Positions 7,471-11,556 of a stretch of 11,556 nt of DNA are shown here, piece after piece. Source of the DNA: Betaproteobacteria bacterium (GTDB taxonomy: Bacteria; Pseudomonadota; Gammaproteobacteria; Burkholderiales; Thiobacillaceae); the NCBI GenBank assembly GCA_016873905.1, contig VGVU01000037.1:1-11556 (forward strand), in the 5' to 3' direction. Below the pieces are notes generated by a model. That model was not told where the DNA came from. It searched no databases and worked only from the letters and a program-made list of their open reading frames with translations. Within the stretch, counting starts at the first letter, position 1, and each line of letters opens with the position of its first letter. The translations under genes and the position numbers were made by a program.

Positions 7471-8259
7471 ATGATGGAATCCGCAACGGTGGAATTGGGC
7501 TCATTGGCCATCGCCTTGAAGGTGCGCAACCTGAACTTTTTCTACGGCAGTTTCCAGGGTTTGAAGGATATCAACCTGGATATTGCCCATCGTCATGTCA
7601 CGGCCTTCATTGGCCCGTCCGGTTGCGGTAAGTCCACCTTGCTGCGCACCTTTAACAGGATGTATGACCTGTATCCGGGACAGCGTGCCGAGGGCGAGAT
7701 TCTGTTTCAGGGCAAGAATCTGCTCGACAAGAAGCAGGATGTGAACCTGGTGCGGGCCAAGATCGGGATGGTGTTCCAGAAGCCAACCCCGTTCCCGATG
7801 ACCATTTACGACAATATTGCCTTCGGGGTTCGTCTCTACGAGAACCTGTCAAAGAGCGAGATGGATGCCCGGGTCGAGTGGGCGCTCAAGAAGGGGGCCT
7901 TGTGGAATGAGGTCAAGGACAAGCTGTTGCAGTCGGGCCTGTCGCTGTCGGGTGGCCAGCAACAGCGTCTGTGTATTGCCCGGACGATTGCGGTCAAGCC
8001 GGAGATCGTTTTGTTCGACGAGCCGACCTCGGCCTTGGATCCGATCTCAACGGCCAAGATCGAAGAGTTGATCAACGAGCTCAAACATGAGTACACCATC
8101 GCCATCGTGACCCACAACATGCAGCAGGCCGCGCGAATCTCTGACTTCACCGCCTTCATGTACCTGGGCGATCTGGTTGAATTCGGCAGGACGGATGAGC
8201 TGTTCGTTAAGCCGAAGATTGTCAAGACAGAGGAATACATTACCGGCCGCTTTGGTTGA
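7471..8259 (+). CDS. pstB: Phosphate ABC transporter ATP-binding protein PstB
   Basis: Cytoplasmic ATPase that drives phosphate import through PstCA and takes part in signalling phosphate status to PhoR. From ATG 7471 it has 262 residues (E. coli 257). Motifs in order: Walker A GPSGCGKST at 48-56, Q-loop VFQKPTPFP with Gln 103, the PstB-typical KGALWNEVKDKL, ABC signature LSGGQQQR at 159-166, Walker B EIVLFDEP from 178 with catalytic Glu 184, D-loop SALDP and switch His 215 in VTHNMQQAARISD. All catalytic residues are present. It is the last recognisable pst gene. phoU, which usually follows, is absent, and a small unknown gene comes next after about 95 bases. A start at ATG 7456, overlapping the pstA stop, would add 5 residues but lacks a ribosome site. 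Confidence 0.98.
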   Translation: MMESATVELGSLAIALKVRNLNFFYGSFQGLKDINLDIAHRHVTAFIGPSGCGKSTLLRTFNRMYDLYPGQRAEGEILFQGKNLLDKKQDVNLVRAKIGMVFQKPTPFPMTIYDNIAFGVRLYENLSKSEMDARVEWALKKGALWNEVKDKLLQSGLSLSGGQQQRLCIARTIAVKPEIVLFDEPTSALDPISTAKIEELINELKHEYTIAIVTHNMQQAARISDFTAFMYLGDLVEFGRTDELFVKPKIVKTEEYITGRFG

Positions 8260-8355
8260 GGCCTGTCGATGGCGGGCCCATTGGCAAAAAGGGTGACCAC
8301 AGACAGGGAAATCATGGCTATGATCCGGCTGAGCTAATCATTAGTGGGTGCTGAT

Positions 8356-8610
8356 ATGACTGCCATCAAGGACATCGCCAAGTACATCAGAAAGAATCCT
8401 GATACCGAGGAGGCCCGGATCATGCAGTCCCTGTGTGAGTCTCTCGAGCAGGGCAGGGCTTTTGATCTGGGCAGCATCTACAACATGAAGGATAAAGCGT
8501 ACAACCTCAGCATCGCCTTCATCGACGAATGGCGTTTTGACCGCCATGTAAAGTCCCGCCGTCTCGGCAAGTACCTTGCAGAGAAGCCCGAAGATAACGC
8601 GGCTTCCTGA
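8356..8610 (+). CDS. Small protein of unknown function downstream of pstB
   Basis: I do not recognise this 84-residue protein. It is soluble-looking and rich in charged residues, with no signal peptide or membrane segment. A probable amphipathic helix at about 3-13 (AIKDIAKYIRK) is followed by NPDT, a second helix from about 17 to 32 with the only Cys at 27, a short FDLGSIYNM segment, then a helix NLSIAFIDEWRFDRHVKSRRLGKYL. The EWRFDRHVKSRR stretch is strongly basic and could contact nucleic acid or a partner; this is a guess. ATG 8356 has a weak GGGTG (8346-8350) 5 bases upstream; GTG 8344 would add 4 residues. Codon use is like that of its neighbours, so it looks resident, not acquired. It occupies the place where phoU normally lies but has neither the length nor the repeated three-helix pattern of PhoU. 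A real gene is likely from its composition and the lack of a competing frame. Confidence 0.7.
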   Translation: MTAIKDIAKYIRKNPDTEEARIMQSLCESLEQGRAFDLGSIYNMKDKAYNLSIAFIDEWRFDRHVKSRRLGKYLAEKPEDNAAS

Positions 8611-8641
8611 GCTTGATCCGGGGCGCCGGCGTGGCGCAATT

Positions 8642-8667
8642 GGGCGTGACTGGGCGCAAAACGGGCG
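8642..8667 (+). repeat. Three phased GGGCG repeats upstream of the tpiA promoter
   Basis: GGGCG occurs at 8642-8646, 8652-8656 and 8663-8667, spaced 10 and 11 bases, close to one helical turn each. The last copy ends 9 bases before the -35 hexamer of the tpiA promoter. The position suits an activator site or an upstream contact region, but the GC-rich background makes chance a serious alternative. Confidence 0.35.
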
Positions 8668-8676
8668 CTGATTGCG

Positions 8677-8705
8677 TTGACCGTACGGCCCACGCCAGTT
8701 AGAAT
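8677..8705 (+). promoter_or_regulatory. Sigma70 promoter for tpiA-secG-tRNA-Leu
   Basis: TTGACC (8677-8682, 5 of 6 to TTGACA) and TAGAAT (8700-8705, 5 of 6 to TATAAT) are separated by the ideal 17 bases. Transcription should start near 8712, about 22 bases before the tpiA start codon. The promoter lies in the 123-base gap after the small gene, so tpiA has its own start and does not depend on the pst operon. Confidence 0.8.
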
Positions 8706-8733
8706 TCGCGGTCTTTGAAAATGGAGGGCGGCG

Positions 8734-9480
8734 ATGCCTCGCAAGCTGGTTGCTGGTAACTGGAAGATGCATGGGTCTTTGACCGACAATGCGGCCTTGT
8801 TGGCGGGCGTTGTGTCGGGTGCCCAGGGCGTCAACTGCGACATCGCTGTTTGCGTCCCCTTCCCCTATTTGTCTCAGGTTCAGCAGGTTTTGAGTGGCAC
8901 CCCGGTTCGTCTGGGCGCGCAGAACTTGAGCGAGCATGCCAAGGGCGCCTATACCGGTGAGGTGTCGGCGGCCATGCTCAAGGATTTTGCTTGCGCCTAT
9001 GTGATCGTTGGGCATTCCGAGCGGCGTAGCCTCTATGCCGAGAGCGATGCGCAAGTGGCGGCCAAGTTTGTCGCCGCGCAGGCGGCTGGCATCACGCCGA
9101 TCCTGTGTCTGGGTGAGTCGTTGCAGGAGCGCGAGTCGGGTGTGACCGAGGCGGTTGTGGCGCGTCAGTTGGATGCGGTGCTGGCAGTCGCGGGTATTGC
9201 GGCCTTTGCCAATGCGGTTATCGCCTATGAGCCGGTTTGGGCTATTGGCACGGGCTTGACCGCGACACCGGAGCAGGCGCAAGCCGTGCATGCCTTTATT
9301 CGTGGCCGCCTGGCCCAGCACGACTCGGCCATTGCGGCGAATGTAGTGATTCAGTACGGCGGCAGCATGAAGCCTGGCAATGCGGCGGAGTTGTTGTCGC
9401 AGCCGGATATTGACGGTGGCCTGATTGGGGGCGCGGCCTTGGTGGCCGAGGACTTTTTGGCTATTTGCCGCGCCGCCTGA
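8734..9480 (+). CDS. tpiA: Triosephosphate isomerase TpiA
   Basis: Interconverts dihydroxyacetone phosphate and glyceraldehyde-3-phosphate in glycolysis, gluconeogenesis and, in autotrophs, the Calvin cycle; cytosolic (beta/alpha)8 barrel dimer. It has 248 residues, typical for the family. Catalytic residues are all visible: Lys 11 in GNWKMHG (8-14), His 94 in GHSERR (93-98) and Glu 166 in AYEPVWAIGTG (164-174), which leads into the flexible loop 6. The phosphate-binding strings QYGGSMKP and GGLIGGAAL are also present. GGAGG (8723-8727) lies 6 bases before the ATG, and a good sigma70 promoter stands just upstream. It is followed after 41 bases by secG, a common gene pair in beta- and gammaproteobacteria. 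Confidence 0.98.
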   Translation: MPRKLVAGNWKMHGSLTDNAALLAGVVSGAQGVNCDIAVCVPFPYLSQVQQVLSGTPVRLGAQNLSEHAKGAYTGEVSAAMLKDFACAYVIVGHSERRSLYAESDAQVAAKFVAAQAAGITPILCLGESLQERESGVTEAVVARQLDAVLAVAGIAAFANAVIAYEPVWAIGTGLTATPEQAQAVHAFIRGRLAQHDSAIAANVVIQYGGSMKPGNAAELLSQPDIDGGLIGGAALVAEDFLAICRAA

Positions 9481-9521
9481 TGGCTTGAGTCGCGCGTGTT
9501 GATTTAATTCGAGAGAGATCA

Positions 9522-9872
9522 ATGGAACAGGTAGTCTGGGTAGTGCATGTGTTGACGGCGATCTCCGTGATCGGTCTGGTCCTGATGCAGCATGGCAAGG
9601 GCGCTGATATGGGCGCAGCCTTTGGCAGCGGCGCCTCCGGCAGCCTGTTTGGTGCGACCGGTTCGGCCAACTTTTTGAGCCGAACCACCGCTGTTCTGGC
9701 GACGCTGTTCTTTCTGACCAGCGTGGGTTTGACGGCGCTTTCGGCCAAGACCAAGACGCTGAATACGGCGGTTCCTGCGGAGGTCTCGCCGGTCTCGGCG
9801 CCCGCAGGTGCGGTTCCTGCCGCCGCTCCGGCGTCGGTGCCTGCAGCTCCGGCTGGCGCCATTCCGAAATAA
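9522..9872 (+). CDS. secG: Protein translocase subunit SecG
   Basis: Small integral membrane subunit of the SecYEG channel that stimulates SecA-driven export. It has 116 residues (E. coli 110). Two hydrophobic helices lie at about 3-22 and 55-74, joined by the conserved stretch MQHGKGADMGAAFGSGASGS and LFGATGSANFLSR. After residue 77 comes a ~40-residue Ala/Pro/Val tail with no secondary structure signal, a low-complexity end often seen in proteobacterial SecG. GAGAGAG (9511-9517) lies 4 bases before the ATG. The short spacing to tpiA and the lack of a promoter between them suggest co-transcription; tRNA-Leu follows 42 bases after the stop. Confidence 0.97.
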   Translation: MEQVVWVVHVLTAISVIGLVLMQHGKGADMGAAFGSGASGSLFGATGSANFLSRTTAVLATLFFLTSVGLTALSAKTKTLNTAVPAEVSPVSAPAGAVPAAAPASVPAAPAGAIPK

Positions 9873-9883
9873 GTTCTTTCTGG

Positions 9884-9903
9884 CGGGCCTGTGACCGGGC
9901 CCG
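9884..9903 (+). repeat. Short GC hairpin between secG and tRNA-Leu
   Basis: CGGGCC (9884-9889) pairs perfectly with GGCCCG (9898-9903) around the 8-base loop TGTGACCG. No U run follows, so it is unlikely to terminate transcription. It may mark the secG mRNA 3' end after tRNA processing, since the mature tRNA begins only 11 bases later. Confidence 0.4.
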
Positions 9904-9914
9904 GCAGTCGTTAT

Positions 9915-9999
9915 GCCGACGTGGTGAAATTGGTAGACACGCTATCTTGAGGGGGTAGTGACCTAGGTCGTGCGAGTTCGAGTCTCGCCGTCGGCACCA
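9915..9999 (+). tRNA. tRNA-Leu (anticodon GAG)
   Basis: An 85-base class II tRNA. Acceptor GCCGACG (9915-9921) pairs perfectly with CGTCGGC (9989-9995), followed by discriminator A and an encoded CCA (9997-9999). The D-loop has the Leu-type GAAATTGGTAGAC. Anticodon stem CTATC/GGTAG (9942-9946, 9954-9958, one T-G pair) closes the loop TTGAGGG with anticodon GAG at 9949-9951, reading CUC and CUU. The long variable arm pairs ACC with GGT, and T-arm GCGAG/CTCGC encloses TTCGAGT. No promoter is evident directly upstream, so it is probably cut from the tpiA-secG transcript. A tRNA-Leu(GAG) between secG and nuoA is a recurrent arrangement in this part of the proteobacteria. Confidence 0.97.
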
Positions 10000-10012
10000 T
10001 CGAATTTTTTAA

Positions 10013-10038
10013 TGCCTGCTCCCCTTTTTTTGCAGGCA
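10013..10038 (+). terminator. Possible terminator region after tRNA-Leu
   Basis: TTTTTT (10005-10010) follows the tRNA, and then TGCCTGC (10013-10019) pairs perfectly with GCAGGCA (10032-10038). The 12-base loop TCCCCTTTTTTT holds the T tract inside the loop instead of after the stem. This is not a standard intrinsic terminator on either strand. It may separate the tRNA transcript from the nuo promoter, but the evidence is weak. Confidence 0.35.
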
Positions 10039-10060
10039 GTTGATTTGCAAGATGTTTGGC

Positions 10061-10083
10061 ATTGTTTGTCACAATCAGGTCAT
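10061..10083 (+). promoter_or_regulatory. Possible regulator site just upstream of the nuo -35
   Basis: ATTGT (10061-10065) and ACAAT (10071-10075) form an inverted repeat around 5 bases. Overlapping it, TTGTCAC-AATC-AGGTCAT (10066-10083) has the spacing of a Pho box and 11 of 14 matches when the last base of each half may be C or T. The block ends directly against the -35 hexamer. A match of this quality is expected by chance a few times in a window of this size, so only its position makes it noteworthy. Confidence 0.3.
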
Positions 10084-10112
10084 TTGACCCGGGTTGCCCG
10101 TCAACATAGAAT
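10084..10112 (+). promoter_or_regulatory. Sigma70 promoter for the nuo operon
   Basis: TTGACC (10084-10089) and TAGAAT (10107-10112) are separated by 17 bases. The hexamers and spacing are identical to those of the tpiA promoter at 8677-8705. Transcription should begin near 10119, giving a leader of about 33 bases before nuoA. Confidence 0.8.
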
Positions 10113-10127
10113 CCGGGCCACGGATTC
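10109..10127 (+). repeat. Inverted repeat overlapping the nuo -10 and start site
   Basis: GAATCCG (10109-10115) and CGGATTC (10121-10127) are a perfect 7-base inverted repeat around GGCCA. It covers the last four bases of the -10 hexamer and the expected transcription start. This is the position of a repressor operator; it could also form a small hairpin at the very 5' end of the message. Confidence 0.45.
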
Positions 10128-10151
10128 ATAAAGCAAGAAACACAGAAAACC

Positions 10152-10508
10152 ATGCTGGAAAACTACTTCCCGGTGCTGATGTTTGTCTTGGTCGGTTTGT
10201 TGATCGGCATCGGCCCAATTCTCATCGGATGGGTGCTCTCACCGCACCGCCCGGACCCCGAAAAACTTTCCGCTTACGAGTGTGGATTTGAGGCATTTGA
10301 GGATGCGCGCATGAAGTTTGATGTGCGTTATTACCTCGTGGCCATCCTTTTCATCCTGTTTGATCTGGAGATCGCCTTCCTCTTTCCTTGGGCGATTGTC
10401 CTGGAAGAGATTGGTGCCTTTGGTTTTTGGTCCATGGTCGTGTTTCTCTCCATCCTGATTGTCGGCTTCGCCTACGAGTGGATGCGGGGCGCGCTTGAGT
10501 GGGAGTGA
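10152..10508 (+). CDS. nuoA: NADH-quinone oxidoreductase subunit A
   Basis: Small membrane subunit of respiratory complex I, located at the junction of the peripheral arm and the membrane arm near the quinone site. It has 118 residues with three hydrophobic helices at about 6-29, 59-81 and 89-109. The conserved loop between helices 1 and 2 is clear: SAYECGFEAFEDARMKFDVRYY with Cys 44, then LFDLEIAFLFPW with the conserved acidic pair Asp 71 and Glu 73. There is no strong ribosome site before ATG 10152 (only purine-rich CAGAAAAC), which is unusual next to the good sites of most other genes here. The start fits the family N terminus. First gene of the nuo operon, with its own promoter; its last codons contain the nuoB ribosome site. 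Confidence 0.97.
   Translation: MLENYFPVLMFVLVGLLIGIGPILIGWVLSPHRPDPEKLSAYECGFEAFEDARMKFDVRYYLVAILFILFDLEIAFLFPWAIVLEEIGAFGFWSMVVFLSILIVGFAYEWMRGALEWE
10501..10505 (+). promoter_or_regulatory. Ribosome binding site for nuoB inside the nuoA 3' end
   Basis: GGGAG lies in the last codons of nuoA, directly before its TGA and 9 bases before GTG 10515. It supports the GTG start and implies that ribosomes finishing nuoA expose or reuse the nuoB site. Confidence 0.6.
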
Positions 10509-10514
10509 TTCAGG

Positions 10515-10991
10515 GTGGGTATTGAAGGCATTCTCGAAAAGGGTTTTGTAACCACTACAGCGGACGGCGTCATCAACTGGGCCAAGAATGGTTCGTTGTG
10601 GCCGATGACCTTCGGTCTGGCCTGCTGCGCGGTGGAGATGATGCAGGCGGGCGCCTCGCGTTACGATCTTGACCGCTTTGGCGTGGTGTTCCGCCCGAGT
10701 CCGCGTCAGTCCGATGTGATGATCGTCGCGGGTACGCTGACCAACAAGATGGCCCCTGCGTTGCGCAAGGTGTATGACCAGATGCCGGACCCCAAGTGGG
10801 TGATCTCCATGGGCTCATGCGCTAACGGTGGCGGTTATTACCACTATTCCTATGCCGTCGTGCGCGGATGTGATCGCGTGGTGCCGGTGGATATCTATGT
10901 GCCGGGCTGTCCTCCGACCGCCGAGGCCCTGCTCTACGGCATCCTGCAATTGCAGAACAAGATCCGTCGCACCCAAACCATTGCTCGCTGA
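10515..10991 (+). CDS. nuoB: NADH-quinone oxidoreductase subunit B
   Basis: Peripheral-arm subunit of complex I that binds the last [4Fe-4S] cluster (N2) and passes electrons to quinone. It has 158 residues. All four cluster ligands are visible: Cys 37 and Cys 38 in GLACCAVEMM, Cys 102 in GSCANGGGYYHYSY and Cys 132 in PGCPPTAEALLYG. Also present are FRPSPRQSDVMIVAGT at about 59-74 and the motif KVYDQMPDPKWVISMG. The start is GTG, giving MGIEGILEKGFVTTTAD, the usual beta/gamma N terminus; no in-frame ATG exists before residue 31 of the mature motif region. It lies 6 bases after nuoA and is followed by nuoC after 14 bases. Confidence 0.98.
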   Translation: MGIEGILEKGFVTTTADGVINWAKNGSLWPMTFGLACCAVEMMQAGASRYDLDRFGVVFRPSPRQSDVMIVAGTLTNKMAPALRKVYDQMPDPKWVISMGSCANGGGYYHYSYAVVRGCDRVVPVDIYVPGCPPTAEALLYGILQLQNKIRRTQTIAR

Positions 10992-11005
10992 TCGGACGAA
11001 TTCTC

Positions 11006-11556
11006 ATGCCTCTGACTGCTGAAGCCCTCGCCGAACGCCTGCAAGACTCGCTGGGTGATCTGATTGCCAATCTCACGGTGGCGCTGGATGAGGTCACCCT
11101 GGAAGTGGACGCTGCCAACCTGATGGAGGCCGCTGCGCAATTGCGTGACGCGCCCGATCTGCGTTTCGATACCTTGATTGATCTGTGCGGGATTGATTAT
11201 CTGGACTACCGTGACGGCGGCGAAAGTCGTTTCAAGAACGGTCCGCGTTTCGCTGTTGTGTTGCATTTGCTGTCGGTGCGCCGCAATCAGCGCGTGCGGG
11301 TACGGGCCTTTGCTCCAGATGATGTTCTGCCGGTTGTGCCCTCGGTGCACAGCCTGTGGCCGACCGCAAATTGGTTCGAGCGGGAGTGTTTTGACCTCTT
11401 CGGCATCGTCTTTGAAGGCCATCCCGACATGCGCCGCATCCTCACGGATTACGGTTTTATCGGCCATCCGTTCCGCAAGGACTTCCCCATTTCTGGTCAT
11501 GTCGAGATGCGTTACGACCCCGAGCAGCGCCGTGTCATTTATCAGCCGGTCAGCAT
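11006..11556 (+). CDS. nuoC: NADH-quinone oxidoreductase subunit C (3' end cut off by window)
   Basis: The 30 kDa subunit of the complex I peripheral arm, which packs against NuoB and NuoD near the quinone site. The frame is open from ATG 11006 to the window end, showing 183 residues. The family signature is complete: ANWFERECFDLFGIVFEG from 121, HPDMRRILTDYGFIGHPFRKDFP to 161. The region before it, RFDTLIDLCGIDYLDY and FAVVLHLLSVRRNQRVRVR, is the usual NuoC alpha/beta core. The ribosome site is weak (CGGACG, about 9 bases upstream). Most separate NuoC proteins are about 190-230 residues, so the stop should lie soon after the window. Whether it is separate or fused to NuoD, as in E. coli, cannot be seen here. 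Confidence 0.96.
   Translation, partial: MPLTAEALAERLQDSLGDLIANLTVALDEVTLEVDAANLMEAAAQLRDAPDLRFDTLIDLCGIDYLDYRDGGESRFKNGPRFAVVLHLLSVRRNQRVRVRAFAPDDVLPVVPSVHSLWPTANWFERECFDLFGIVFEGHPDMRRILTDYGFIGHPFRKDFPISGHVEMRYDPEQRRVIYQPVS

Noticed and set aside
8260..8278. Hairpin GGCCTG / CGGGCC just after pstB as a terminator
   Set aside because: Only six pairs including a G-U, and no U run follows (CATTGGCAAAAAGGG), so termination is not supported.
8319..8324. TATGAT as the -10 of a promoter for the small gene at 8356
   Set aside because: No acceptable -35 lies 16-18 bases upstream. Transcription may simply continue from the pst operon.
8334..8344. Palindrome CTAATCATTAG before the small gene as an operator
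   Set aside because: Only 5-base arms, no adjacent promoter and no second copy; likely chance.
8623..8637. GCGCC / GGCGC hairpin after the small gene as its terminator
   Set aside because: Five pairs in very GC-rich DNA with no U run; too weak to call.
1..11556. Mobile elements, CRISPR arrays, phage or defence genes
   Set aside because: No transposase, integrase, regularly spaced repeats, attachment-site duplication at the tRNA 3' end or recognisable defence domain was found on either strand.

Overview
This window looks like chromosomal core DNA of a GC-rich proteobacterium. The proteins have the character of Betaproteobacteria or of a sulfur-oxidiser-like lineage of Gammaproteobacteria/Acidithiobacillia. 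The FtsH protease domain, PstB, NuoB and NuoC read as beta/gamma-type, the tRNA gene encodes its own CCA, and Shine-Dalgarno sites and sigma70-type promoters are classical. Nothing resembles a phage, insertion sequence, CRISPR array or toxin cassette. The class assignment rests on recalled family sequences, not on a search. All genes are on the + strand.

Layout. (1) Positions 1-3588: the 3' part of ftsH (membrane AAA+ protease), folP (dihydropteroate synthase) and glmM (phosphoglucosamine mutase), tightly packed, with a 4-base stop/start overlap between folP and glmM. (2) Positions 3653-4456: a PlsC-family acyltransferase. Its last codons carry a good candidate Pho box and -10 element for the next operon. 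(3) Positions 4485-8259: pstS-pstC-pstA-pstB, the high-affinity phosphate ABC importer. Two strong, slightly overlapping hairpins lie between pstS and pstC. No phoU follows. (4) Positions 8356-8610: a small unrecognised helical protein. (5) Positions 8677-9999: a clear sigma70 promoter, then tpiA (triosephosphate isomerase), secG (translocon subunit) and tRNA-Leu(GAG). (6) Positions 10061-11556: a second promoter with the same two hexamers, then nuoA, nuoB and the 5' part of nuoC, the start of the respiratory complex I operon.

How it fits together. The window is mainly housekeeping: membrane protein quality control, folate, UDP-GlcNAc precursor supply, phospholipid acylation, glycolysis, protein export and respiration. 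One inducible module, pst, sits inside it. The most useful observations are regulatory: the Pho box embedded in the plsC 3' end, the double hairpin that probably sets the PstS:PstCAB ratio, the absence of phoU with a small unknown gene in its place, the twin promoters of tpiA and nuoA, and inverted repeats around the nuo promoter. I found no convincing new biological system; the small protein at 8356-8610 is the only gene whose role is open. No stretch longer than 300 bases lacks a gene.
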